Assembly (NCBI GenBank): GCA_004293365.1
Contig: RDYN01000058.1
Location: 1 to 64,000, forward strand
Length of the DNA: 64,000 nucleotides
DNA from: Oscillatoriales cyanobacterium
GTDB taxonomy: Bacteria > Cyanobacteriota > Cyanobacteriia > Cyanobacteriales > Microcoleaceae
Direction: 5' to 3'
Position 1 is the first letter of the stretch, and the number at the start of each line of letters is the position of its first letter. Under the pieces are notes generated by a model. The model was not told the DNA's origin and searched no databases. It was given only the letters and a program-made list of their open reading frames with translations. Of this stretch, positions 26,083-33,950 are shown piece by piece. Made by a program: the position numbers and the translations under genes.

Positions 26083-27807
26083 TTAGATGGAATCTGTAAT
26101 AGACCCCGCATTTTCTAAGTGGATAGCATCGTGGCAGTGTAGGTGAACTAAGGTCTTGTTTGACCTTTTATTGTTGTTCCTATTACCGTCGATGTGATGA
26201 ACCTCAATGTAATCTTCAGTGGTGAAAAGTTGTTGACAGTGAGAGCATCGACCCTTCTGATTTTTCAACCCGAATCGAATGTCTTTAGGTGTTAATGGGT
26301 GGTCGCCTCGACGTGTAACCCAATATACCCAATCTCCGTCATAGGGGCTCCTAGTGCCTTGTACCTTAGTGTAGTGCTTATACTCAAACGAGTACAACAT
26401 TTCTACTAAGTAAAGACGATCTCCCTCTTTCCATCCAAAGTTCCACGATGATTCCTTGCTTTTGAAGAATATTCGCGAGCAAATATATCCATCCCCTTTT
26501 TGAGAAAATTTCTTTCTCCCCCAGTTCAAGTAAACCTTATATAGGTTGTGTTGAACTTTGGAGAATACTTCGTGTGAATGACTTCCACTTTTGAAGTAAT
26601 TTCCCCAGCCTCTAATGAACCAGTTGAGGCTTTCAATCATTCGAGTTGGCTCTTGGGATTGTCCTTTGTTTAGTAGGGCTTTCAGATGGGATTGAAATTC
26701 TTTTATGGATTTATCTGAAGGTAGCACTTTCGTTACCATCTCCAAAGATTCGCCATTAGTCTTCTTTCCTGCCCTGTTTTTCCCTCTAGCAAAGGATTGG
26801 ATATGGAATCCTAAGAAATTGAAACCCGGCTTTTCTCCTTCATATTCCTCTAATGTGTGGCATATTTTGGTCTTTTGCTCGTTTAGAGAAAGTCCTAGGT
26901 TTGCCATCCATTGTTTGGTCTTTTCAAGAGCTGCCTTGATTACTTCTTCCTCTTCGTGGATTATTACGAAGTCGTCGGCATATCTTATTACTCTCGCTTC
27001 ACAATATTCCTTCATTTTTCCTTTAGGTTGACCTATTCTTGTCTTCCTTGTGGGAAATTCGGAGGAGATATAGCTTTCAAAGCCATGTAGGGCAATGTTT
27101 GCTAATAGTGGAGATATGACGGCGCCTTGTGGGGTTCCTGATACTGTCTTATGAAAAACATCGCCTACTAGGACGCCTGATTTGAGCCAAGCTCTTATCT
27201 GGGTTTCCATGTCTGGAAAAGTTTTCAGTTTTTGTATCAGAGCCTCGTGGTCAATATTATCGAAACATCCTTTTAAGTCTGCATCTATTAGATACTTGGG
27301 CTTTTTTCGGATGCTTAATTCGATTGCCTCTATGGCATCGTGGCAACTCCTACCTGGTCGAAATCCGTAAGAATTCGGTTCAAATAGTGCCTCCCATTCA
27401 GGCTCTAGAGCTAACTTTGCTAATGCTTGTTTCGCTCTGTCTTCTATCGTGGGAATGCCTAGAGGACGTTTCTCCTTTTTGCCCGGTTTTGGAATTTCAA
27501 CTCTTCTTAGAGGGGAGCTTTTACCGTCTAGTCGTAACTGTTCGGCTAGTATTACCCTTTGTTGAGGAGTCAGAGATTTAATCCCGTCAATTCCCGCCGT
27601 GCGTTTCCCTTTGTTTTCTTGTGTTACGCGACGAACTGCTACCAGTCTTGCGCTAAACGAAGAAATTAAGGTTTTTTGGAGTTTGACTACGAGTGGTTTA
27701 TTTCCACTCTTGGATGCTTCGTAAATCTTCGTCTGTAGCTTTATCACCCTTGTCTGGATTTCACTCCATTCAATAGATGACCATTCCGCTTCTAGAGCCT
27801 TGGACAT
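26083..27807 (-). CDS. ltrA: Group II intron-encoded protein: reverse transcriptase, maturase and HNH endonuclease
   Basis: The 574-residue protein assists splicing of its own intron and drives retrohoming. Parts in order: RT0/RT1-3 (GIDGIKSLTP, KKEKRPLGIPTIEDRAKQAL, NSYGFRPGRSCHDAI); DADLKGCFDNIDH (RT3, catalytic Asp near 176); TPQGAVISPLLANI (RT4); RYADDF (RT5, catalytic YADD 276-279); RT7; then the X/maturase domain (about 350-500) and a C-terminal HNH zinc region (about 521-560) with CSHCQQLF, HHIDGN and HCHDAIH. No residue essential for RT or HNH is obviously missing. Its stop codon lies only 3 bases before domain V, so the ORF takes up essentially all of the end of domain IV. Its host gene is a tRNA, not the more usual intergenic or protein-coding site. 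Confidence 0.95.
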   Translation of the reverse strand: MSKALEAEWSSIEWSEIQTRVIKLQTKIYEASKSGNKPLVVKLQKTLISSFSARLVAVRRVTQENKGKRTAGIDGIKSLTPQQRVILAEQLRLDGKSSPLRRVEIPKPGKKEKRPLGIPTIEDRAKQALAKLALEPEWEALFEPNSYGFRPGRSCHDAIEAIELSIRKKPKYLIDADLKGCFDNIDHEALIQKLKTFPDMETQIRAWLKSGVLVGDVFHKTVSGTPQGAVISPLLANIALHGFESYISSEFPTRKTRIGQPKGKMKEYCEARVIRYADDFVIIHEEEEVIKAALEKTKQWMANLGLSLNEQKTKICHTLEEYEGEKPGFNFLGFHIQSFARGKNRAGKKTNGESLEMVTKVLPSDKSIKEFQSHLKALLNKGQSQEPTRMIESLNWFIRGWGNYFKSGSHSHEVFSKVQHNLYKVYLNWGRKKFSQKGDGYICSRIFFKSKESSWNFGWKEGDRLYLVEMLYSFEYKHYTKVQGTRSPYDGDWVYWVTRRGDHPLTPKDIRFGLKNQKGRCSHCQQLFTTEDYIEVHHIDGNRNNNKRSNKTLVHLHCHDAIHLENAGSITDSI

Positions 27808-28663
27808 AGCCGACCTACGTGATTTACATCTTTCTAACGTTCAATCTTTTGGCGTATCCCACACATTACATGGGGGCTTTTGCTTGAGATTGAATCCTTC
27901 ACATCTTTGATTTACCTAGCAGGTAATCCCTGTTAAGGGCTTATATCTTAGATGTTTCCCTCTTATCCTTATCGAGCATATATGACGATTTAGGTGCCTG
28001 CTTTCTCCAGATGGGATTTATTGGATCGTCTCTAGGGTACTCAAGACCTAGTTTCCTTCCCATGTGTCCTTTTGAACCCAGCGTGTCATTCCATTTTCGC
28101 TGGTGCGTCTGACTGGAGTTGGTAATGCAGGTTCACTTTCGTTCACCTTGTCGTCTCCCTCCCCTAATTACTGTGTGTGGATTCACCTAGTAAATGGGTT
28201 TTACCTCTAGCTTATAAATCCTGGGTGTTGCTAGTTCCCAGAACCGAGATATGGAGTCCCCAGACGAATATGGGGGATGGAATTGCACCATCATGCTCGA
28301 TAGGCATCAAGTCGCACTGAGTTCGCTGCCTAAACCGCTCGGCCAACTGCCGTTAGATCGCTAAGCGCGATCGAACTGAAAAGTAGTATAACATAATTTC
28401 CCAGTCCGTGCTAAAACTAGAGAACAAAAATCAAAATCTTTTAGATCTGCCGAACCCGCGATCGCCTGCATCACCTCTGTGCTGGAGTCGATCGACTGGA
28501 ATTAGCAGTTTCTATGATTTGGAATCAACTTATAGGCAATGGCAGTCAACAAGCCACCGTTAAATCGGAGTACCGACTATAACGGGGGCTTGAAAGATAG
28601 CCCTAGTTGACCAGACTCAGGCAGTAATGCCTGCGTTAGTGGCAAGGCGTTTAACTAATACGA

Positions 28664-28709
28664 GTGGGAAGTCCCGCACTCTATCCGTTTACAGGATGAG
28701 TGACGGGAT
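28664..28709 (+). ncRNA. Omega-RNA-like terminal hairpin, copy A
   Basis: The bases gtgggaagtcccgcactc followed by tatccgtttacaggatgagtg and acgggatg fold into a long hairpin (cccgcactc against gagtgacggg, then atcc against ggat around gtttaca). The opening ggaagtcccgc and the closing cgggatg resemble the right-end guide scaffold of cyanobacterial IS200/IS605 elements. Orientation is assumed. Confidence 0.5.
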
Positions 28710-28984
28710 GAAAACGAGCAGCAAACAAATTGAGCGATAGCGAATCCAAAGGCTAGACACCACCTATCAGTTTCTCACTGGTAGCCCCAAGATCCCTTTC
28801 TTGCCGTAAAAGAGCTGATGGATGGGTGAAAAAATCAACAATTCTACTCCTTGGGACACAGGGAGTCTGCCTCGAAGATAAGTAATTATCTTGCTAGTGA
28901 GTACCACCTTCGGGTGAGTAAAACCTACGGAGGGAGGATAAGACCAGCTTAGAGAGGGCTGCGAATAAGGCTCTCCCGTTGAAA

Positions 28985-29035
28985 GAGGAAGCCCGCACTC
29001 TATTTGTTTACAAAATGAGTGTCGGGTATGTCACG
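28985..29035 (+). ncRNA. Omega-RNA-like terminal hairpin, copy B
   Basis: gaggaagcccgcactc, tatttgtttacaaaatgagtg and tcgggtatgtcac form the same hairpin as copy A 325 bp upstream. Relative to copy A, the CC/GG pair of the upper stem has become TT/AA: both strands changed together, which is evidence for a conserved RNA stem. The end gtcac is the usual terminus of such right ends. No TnpB or IscB gene lies in front of it. Confidence 0.55.
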
Positions 29036-29398
29036 TTCTTACCTACGGATGCGTAGCTAGTCCGTAGCTCTAAAACTCTTAGGTTAAACAGTCATTTGGG
29101 AGACAGTGCCAAGGGAGAAAGTACCGACCACTAACTTTGTCGAAGCTAACATTACCGGAGCAATCCGAGAGGGAGCAATCCCCAAATTAAACGCCCCACT
29201 GAGGCGGGTAAGCGAAAGAACAATATCAGCAGCCTCTATCCTGTAATGTCAGCAGGTATGCCAGGGAGAATAACCACTTTTGAGGCGCAACGGTTTCCTT
29301 TTATGGAGATACATAATGCAGTATAGACCCTGGCCTCCCTTTCCTCTCACCGCCAAGCCGAGTACAGCTATGGCGGGAGTCTCCAGGGAGGAAAAAAG

Positions 29399-30085
29399 GT
29401 GAATTCGACGGTAGTGCTGACTCTTATTCTGCTCGGTCTGATGTTTGGAGCAGGTGTGACGAGTTCTGTTTGGGGATTTACTATAGGTCGCGAAGCCTTG
29501 AAAGGAACGACTCAACCTGATGTTCGCCCCAGCAACAATGCTGGAAGCGGCAAGCAGGGAAGTGCGACTAGCAAAGACCAAGTGAGTATTTTGAAAGAAA
29601 AAGACATTCTCAAAACCGTCAAAGCGCGGGTAGAAGGTCGCGATCCTGACAAAAAAACAGCCGGGACAAATACTAAAGCAGACAAGGCAAGCCCTAAACC
29701 AGCCACAGCCAAAAAACCGGCTGCGGCCAATGCCAGCGCCAAGTTTCCTTTGAACAGTCGCGACGGGGGAGTAACTCTGGAAGTGAGCGCCGCCAGCCAG
29801 CGCAGCAACTCGATGTTGCTAGACGTGAGCATGAAAAACGAAGGTTCCCAAGCTGTGAGGTTTCTCTACAGTTTCTTGAACGTCACTGACAATCAAGGGC
29901 GAGCACTTTCGGCGACTGCTGAGGATTTGCCGGCGGAACTTCCCCCCAACGGGCAGGTGTATTACGGTACGGTGAGTATTCCTACAGCTTTGCTGGAAAA
30001 TGCTAAGGAAATTTCGCTGACGCTGACAGATTATCCAGGCCAAAAACTCCAGTTGCAAATATCTGGCATTCCAGTGGCAAAGTAA
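29399..30085 (+). CDS. Membrane-anchored protein with a beta-sandwich-like C-terminal domain
   Basis: Function unknown. From the GTG start (ribosome site ggagg seven bases upstream) the 228 residues begin with a single N-terminal membrane helix (VVLTLILLGLMFGAGVTSSVWGF, in two parts), then a Lys/Ala/Pro-rich linker of about 90 residues (KPATAKKPAAANASAK) and a 110-residue domain with alternating beta pattern (GGVTLEVSAASQRSNSMLLD, AVRFLYSFLNVTDNQG, QLQISGIPV) reminiscent of DUF4352/immunoglobulin-like folds. An open frame from ATG 29316 (MQYRPWPPFPLTAKPS...) ends 83 nt later out of phase at a six-A run and would join this gene by a one-base shift; see findings. Confidence 0.7.
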   Translation: MNSTVVLTLILLGLMFGAGVTSSVWGFTIGREALKGTTQPDVRPSNNAGSGKQGSATSKDQVSILKEKDILKTVKARVEGRDPDKKTAGTNTKADKASPKPATAKKPAAANASAKFPLNSRDGGVTLEVSAASQRSNSMLLDVSMKNEGSQAVRFLYSFLNVTDNQGRALSATAEDLPAELPPNGQVYYGTVSIPTALLENAKEISLTLTDYPGQKLQLQISGIPVAK

Positions 30086-30250
30086 TAGCATTGGCGATTG
30101 GCGATTGGCGATTGGGAATGACTGATGAATGAAGTGTTTGGAGCAGGGGCTTACAGTTGCATTCTTTTGGAAAATGGTATAAGACAAAAGGAGACAAAAC
30201 CTCCAGACTGATTCTCAGGTTCGATCGAGAAAGTTGTTCTAGGGAGAATT

Positions 30251-31729
30251 GTGTCACTTTTAGGGGCTAGAGTTCAGGAGATAGCTGATTTACCTGCGAT
30301 GAGTTGGGCAGAGGTGCTGTCGCGGTTGCTGTCAGTGCTGCTGCTGATTGCGATCAATGCTTTTTTCGTGACGGCTGAGTTTTCGATGGTGACGGTACGC
30401 CGATCGCGCATCAATCAATTAGTCGAGGCCGGCGATGTTCCGGCGATCACTGTTCAATCTTTGATACACAGTATCGAGCGATTGCTCTCGACAATGCAGT
30501 TGGGGATCACTCTTTCTAGTTTAGCTCTCGGCTGGATTGGAGAAGATACGATCGCCGTACTGATCCGAATGTCGATCGGCTATTTGCCGCTGCCAATTTA
30601 TCTCAAATCGGCGATCGCCCATTCTGCCAGCATCTCAATAGTAACTTTTTTCCTGCTAGCTTACCTGCAAATTGTACTCGGCGAAATCCTGCCCAAATCT
30701 GTAGCCTTAGTTTATTCCGAACAGCTAGCCAGAAGTTTAGGGCCTCCGAGTTTATTGATTTCCCGCTTGTTCAATCCCTTTGTGTCGTTTCTCAATCAAT
30801 CCACGCGATCGCTATTGCAGCTTGCGGGAATCGAATACGAGCGCACGCACCAGCCAGTGACGCCCCAAGAACTGCAATTAATTATAGCGACTTCCAGCGA
30901 ATCAAGCGGGTTGGAAGCAGAAGAGCGAGAATTGCTCAACAACGTGTTTGAATTTGGCGAAGTTTGCGTAGAAGAAGTGATGGTGCCAAGGCCCAGCATT
31001 GTGGCACTTCCTAAGACGGCTACCTTTCAAAATTTGCTGGACGAAATGGCGATTTCCAACCATTCCCGCTATCCTGTCACGGGAGATTCTTTAGACGATA
31101 TTATCGGGATTATTGGCTTCAAACAACTGGCGAAACCCTTAGCTGAAGGTTTGCTATCTCCCGACACGCCGATCGTAACTTGGATTAGTGCGGTGAGATT
31201 TGTGCCGGAAATGATGCTGCTGGGGGAATTACTGCCTTTGATGCAGGGTTCGTCGGAAGAAATTGCGATCGTCGTCGATGAATTTGGTGGCATTTCCGGG
31301 TTGGTGACGCTGAGGGATTTGATCGCTGAAATTATCGGCCGCACTTACGAATCGCCCGATAACAAAGAGATTGCTTTGCAAGTATTGGACGATCGCACTT
31401 TTTTAGCGCAAGCACAGTTAAATGTAGATGATGTCAATCAAATATTAAATTTGGACTTGCAGGTGACAGACGAATATCAAACTCTCGGAGGTTTTCTGAG
31501 TTATCAGTTGCAAAGAATGCCGGCTGTCGGGGAAGTTTGGCGCTGCGAAAATGCGGAACTTACGGTGGTTTCTGCGTGCGGGCCCAGGTTGGATCAAATT
31601 CAAATTCAGTTGCTGGATGGGGCGGCGCGCGATCGAGTTTTGGGTGAAGTTGCAGCGGCGGGCGGGGAAGTTGGGGGAAAAGGGCGATCGAATAGCGGAT
31701 TGAAGGGTGCCGCGAAGTTTTCTAGTTAG
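30251..31729 (+). CDS. CNNM/CorC-HlyC family membrane protein (hemolysin-like)
   Basis: Proteins of this family are linked to Mg2+/Co2+ efflux. The 492 residues comprise a DUF21 transmembrane domain (about 20-200, with TAEFSMVTVRRSRINQLVEAG and LGEILPKSVAL), a CBS pair (about 215-345, VMVPRPSIVALPKTATFQNLL, RYPVTGDSLDDIIGI, VVDEFGGISGLVTLRDL) and a C-terminal CorC_HlyC domain (about 365-445). GTG at 30251 is taken as start; gagaat lies upstream. The order and length are those of bacterial CNNM homologues. Ion specificity cannot be read from the sequence. Downstream the region decays into repeats and a GGDEF remnant. Confidence 0.88.
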   Translation: MSLLGARVQEIADLPAMSWAEVLSRLLSVLLLIAINAFFVTAEFSMVTVRRSRINQLVEAGDVPAITVQSLIHSIERLLSTMQLGITLSSLALGWIGEDTIAVLIRMSIGYLPLPIYLKSAIAHSASISIVTFFLLAYLQIVLGEILPKSVALVYSEQLARSLGPPSLLISRLFNPFVSFLNQSTRSLLQLAGIEYERTHQPVTPQELQLIIATSSESSGLEAEERELLNNVFEFGEVCVEEVMVPRPSIVALPKTATFQNLLDEMAISNHSRYPVTGDSLDDIIGIIGFKQLAKPLAEGLLSPDTPIVTWISAVRFVPEMMLLGELLPLMQGSSEEIAIVVDEFGGISGLVTLRDLIAEIIGRTYESPDNKEIALQVLDDRTFLAQAQLNVDDVNQILNLDLQVTDEYQTLGGFLSYQLQRMPAVGEVWRCENAELTVVSACGPRLDQIQIQLLDGAARDRVLGEVAAAGGEVGGKGRSNSGLKGAAKFSS

Positions 31730-31827
31730 GATGGTGATGGGGAGGGCGATCGAAATAGCGCAACTCTTTACTTAAAAGAAATTATCTCCGAAGTGTTTAA
31801 GTCGATCGCCCTCGATTTTGTGAGAGT

Positions 31828-32004
31828 TTAGAAGTCACTATTTTCGTTCTGCGTCGAAGGCAAAAAACAAGAACTGTATAAATTCATCGCTACACCCACA
31901 ACACCACCATATAGGCGTTTGCCACCTCTTAGTGCGGCTTCGTCTGCAGCTCGATACAGAGTGGAATAATCTACACCATGTTCCGGATAGAAAGCTACCC
32001 CACA
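31828..32004 (-). pseudogene. Remnant of a GGDEF (diguanylate cyclase) C-terminus
   Basis: The minus-strand frame ending at 31828 reads CGVAFYPEHGVDYSTLYRAA followed by DEAALRGGKRLYGGV, which resembles the last alpha-beta part of a GGDEF domain (S-x-GvA-x-P-x-x-x-x-x-x-x-L-x-x-x-AD-x-ALY-x-AK-x-x-GRN). The catalytic half is absent and the sequence upstream is a repeat, so only a fragment of about 55 codons survives. The similarity is moderate and the call could be wrong. Confidence 0.4.
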
Positions 32005-32005
32005 A

Positions 32006-32265
32006 GGGGCGGGTTCGCCAAGGTATTTGAAAAAAACAATAAATCCTATAAACCCGCCCCGGCATTATCGTGGAGGGGGCGGGTTCGCCAAGGTATTTGA
32101 AAAGCGGGTTTATGAATCTGTTTGTCCTAGTTGAAATCATTGGTGAACCCGCCCCTACAAGATTTTTGGATGTTTTTTATGAAGCGCTCCCTCACCATAA
32201 ATAACAATGTATGACATTGCCGTGTCCACAATCCCCGCACCGGACACGGCACTGCCGTTTCCCTA
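32006..32265. repeat. Repeated gggcgggttcgccaaggtatttga blocks (in parts) and palindromes
   Basis: A 22-bp block starting ggggcgggttcgccaagg occurs at about 32006 and 32075, each followed by a complementary ttataaacccgcccc or gaacccgcccc arm (about 32048 and 32147). A cacggcactgccgt palindrome follows at about 32233-32262. No gene is present. Confidence 0.7.
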
Positions 32266-32267
32266 CT

Positions 32268-33257
32268 TCAACTGCTCGAATAAATCCCTCTTTCTTGCAA
32301 TTGCTGCATAAAAAACTCTTCCAAAGAAGGCTTAGCCAAATTCATCCCAATTAGCTGCCCTCCACTCATGCTCAGACTAGAAATAAACTCCTTCGGACTG
32401 CCCTGCAAATGACCGTACCACAAATCATTATCAACTTCCATATCCGGTATCCATTTTTGCAGGATATTCAAATGACCGCCCTTACCTTGAACTCGGTAAG
32501 TTTTTGTATTGCCCAAGAGTTCGTCGATCGCACCAGCACAGATTAACTCACCCCGGGCCAAAATTGCCACCCGATCGCAAATCTTCTCCACATCCGACAG
32601 TACGTGCGAATTAAAAAAAATCGTTTTTCCTTGATTTTTCAGCGATAAAATTATCTCCCGCATCTGATAGCGCCCCATCGGATCTAAACCCGACATCGGC
32701 TCATCTAAAAATACCACATCGGGATTGTTAATCAAAGCTTGAGCCATGCCGATCCGTTGCAGCATTCCCTTAGAATACTGGCGCAACTGTTTTTTAATTG
32801 CCGCCGATTGAGATAGCCCGACTAAATCTAGCAAATGCGGAATTCGCTGCCGCTGAATCGAGGCGGGAATTTCAAACAAGCCCGCCGCAAATTGCAAGAA
32901 TTCCCAGCCCGTGAGATAATCGTAAAAGTAGGGATTTTCTGGCAAGTAGCCGACTCGCCTCTTCACAGCGCGATCGCCCAAAGGCCTCCCCAACAACAGC
33001 GCACTGCCAGAAGTCGGCCGCACTATCCCCAGCAAAGTCTTCAGCAGCGTAGTTTTCCCCGCTCCATTCTGTCCTAACAGCCCGAAAGTTTCCCCCTCAC
33101 AAACAGTCAGAGTGCAACTTTTGAGCGATTCAATCTTTTCGTTCATCCAGAAGCCTGTACGGTAAAACTTCCCCAAATTAAATGTTTCCACGACAGGGGT
33201 AGCTCCGGGTCTCTCGGTGGGAGTTGGCGCATCTATAACAGGTTCCATTTTCGTCAT
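32268..33257 (-). CDS. ABC transporter ATP-binding protein (ABC-2/NatA type)
   Basis: It is the cytoplasmic ATPase of an ABC-2 type exporter. In 329 residues: Walker A GLLGQNGAGKTTLLK, Q loop GYLPENPYFYDYLTG, signature YSKGMLQRIGMAQAL, Walker B DVVFLDEPMSGLDPMGRY, switch His in FFNSHVLSD. A C-terminal extension of about 90 residues follows the nucleotide-binding domain. The start is set at the ATG giving MTKMEPV; a GTG five codons upstream is possible. No permease gene is next to it, unlike most such genes; the partner must be encoded elsewhere. The substrate is unknown. Confidence 0.9.
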   Translation of the reverse strand: MTKMEPVIDAPTPTERPGATPVVETFNLGKFYRTGFWMNEKIESLKSCTLTVCEGETFGLLGQNGAGKTTLLKTLLGIVRPTSGSALLLGRPLGDRAVKRRVGYLPENPYFYDYLTGWEFLQFAAGLFEIPASIQRQRIPHLLDLVGLSQSAAIKKQLRQYSKGMLQRIGMAQALINNPDVVFLDEPMSGLDPMGRYQMREIILSLKNQGKTIFFNSHVLSDVEKICDRVAILARGELICAGAIDELLGNTKTYRVQGKGGHLNILQKWIPDMEVDNDLWYGHLQGSPKEFISSLSMSGGQLIGMNLAKPSLEEFFMQQLQERGIYSSS

Positions 33258-33304
33258 ATAAATAAGTAGCACCTGATTATATTCTAATACGCTTGGGTTA
33301 AGTC

Positions 33305-33385
33305 CGATCCCCCCTAGCCCCCCTTGAGAAAGGGGGGGACAAGAGTATTCTCAAAGTGGGTCTTCGATCGGGGGATGCTGCAAGG
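33305..33385. repeat. gatccccccta-type palindromic repeat
   Basis: cgatcccccctagccccc / gaaagggggggacaag and later cgatcgggggatg: a fold-back G/C-rich element. A longer relative lies at 46271-46382. Confidence 0.65.
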
Positions 33386-33502
33386 GATTTCCGGGCAATA
33401 AACAGTCTTATCTGAAGCGTACTGGATTATATTCTATTGCATAAGTTTAGTCATAATTGCTCTTTTTAATGTTAAACTAAGATTAGCTGCACTTAAAATT
33501 TT

Positions 33503-33697
33503 GTGAATATGGAACGTTCAAAAATTATTGCTATTATCACCGGCGCGATTTCTCTAATTTTAGCAGTGGCTTACCTGCTGCTCGTCACAGTCTTGGACTT
33601 CCGAGGCGAAATGCTGCCCGCACCTCAAAGTCAGTTGCCAGTCTCGCTGCCACTTCAGCAATTAGCCACTGCTAACCCGACTTTGCGAGTACATTAG
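33503..33697 (+). CDS. Small single-pass membrane protein
   Basis: A 64-residue peptide with one clear transmembrane helix (IIAIITGAISLILAVAYLLL, about 7-27) after a short basic N-terminus, and a Pro/Gln/Leu-rich tail. GTG at 33503 or ATG at 33509 can start it. No family name is known to me, but the TM-plus-tail layout, the size and the AT-rich promoter-like region in front suggest a real gene. The stop abuts a TTATTGG tandem array. Confidence 0.6.
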   Translation: MNMERSKIIAIITGAISLILAVAYLLLVTVLDFRGEMLPAPQSQLPVSLPLQQLATANPTLRVH

Positions 33698-33930
33698 TTA
33701 TTGGTTATTGGTTATTGGTTATTGGTTATTGGTTATTGGTTATTGGTTATTGGTTATTAATCATTGCAATAACAACTAACAACTAACAACTAACAACTAA
33801 CAACCAACAACCAACAACTACCAACTATAGCGGTTCTCAAGCATAGTGAGGTATGCTTGCGTGCCCACGGAGGCCTAGGCCCACGGAGCCCACGGAGCCC
33901 TAGGCCCTAGGCCCAGTCGTCCGCGAATAT
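33698..33930. repeat. Tandem arrays of TTATTGG and AACAACT, plus cacggagcc repeats
   Basis: About eight ttattgg heptamers (33698-33755), then about eight aacaacta/aaccaacaa units (33768-33828), then gcccacggag/ccctaggc reiterations (33855-33912). No gene. Confidence 0.8.
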
Positions 33931-33950
33931 GAGAGCTTGAAAAGCTATAA

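Larger units (their letters stand above)
26005..28317 (-). mobile_element. Group II intron, 2313 nt, in the tRNA anticodon loop
   Basis: The intron begins GTGCGAC, matching the group II 5' consensus GUGYG, and ends AAC (consensus AY). A domain V hairpin lies 40 nt before its 3' end, followed by a domain VI-like stem in 26006-26044. An RT/maturase ORF occupies the 3' two thirds; the first 510 nt are non-coding and should hold domains I-III. Exact flanking exons rebuild a perfect tRNA cloverleaf, which fixes both splice sites. All expected parts are present, so the intron may be mobile and self-splicing with maturase help (inference). Group II introns in tRNA genes are familiar from chloroplasts (trnK/matK). 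Confidence 0.9.
25967..28352 (-). tRNA. tRNA gene with anticodon CAU, interrupted by a group II intron
   Basis: Minus-strand exons at 28352-28318 (35 nt) and 26004-25967 (38 nt) join to a 73-nt tRNA. The acceptor CGGCAGT pairs fully with ACTGCCG. Bases TG (8-9) are followed by D arm GCC-GAGCGGTTTA-GGC and anticodon arm GCGAA-CTCATAA-TTCGC (5 perfect pairs, anticodon CAU). A 5-nt variable loop CTCAG precedes T arm GCAGG-TTCAACT-CCTGC (5 perfect pairs, canonical T loop) and discriminator A. CCA is not encoded, as usual in cyanobacteria. The intron lies between anticodon bases 35 and 36. The paired first base pair and lack of GGG/CCC in the anticodon stem argue against initiator tRNA; elongator Met or Ile2 (lysidine-modified CAU) are the options. 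The D arm resembles Ser/Leu tRNAs, which is odd. Confidence 0.85.
28353..29398. other. 1-kb gene-free, structure-rich region between split tRNA and next gene
   Basis: No reading frame is convincing on either strand. The region is rich in short hairpins, for example caggcagtaatgcctg (about 28617-28632), gagtaccaccttcgggtgagta (in pieces at 28900-28921) and cctacgg repeats, and it contains two alike terminal hairpins described separately. It looks like one or more structured RNAs from an IS200/IS605-type or related element without its protein gene. tmRNA and RNase P RNA were considered but do not match. Confidence 0.55.

Noticed and set aside
28353-29398. tmRNA or RNase P RNA
   Set aside because: None of their conserved blocks (tmRNA tag and tRNA-like end, RNase P core motifs) could be found.
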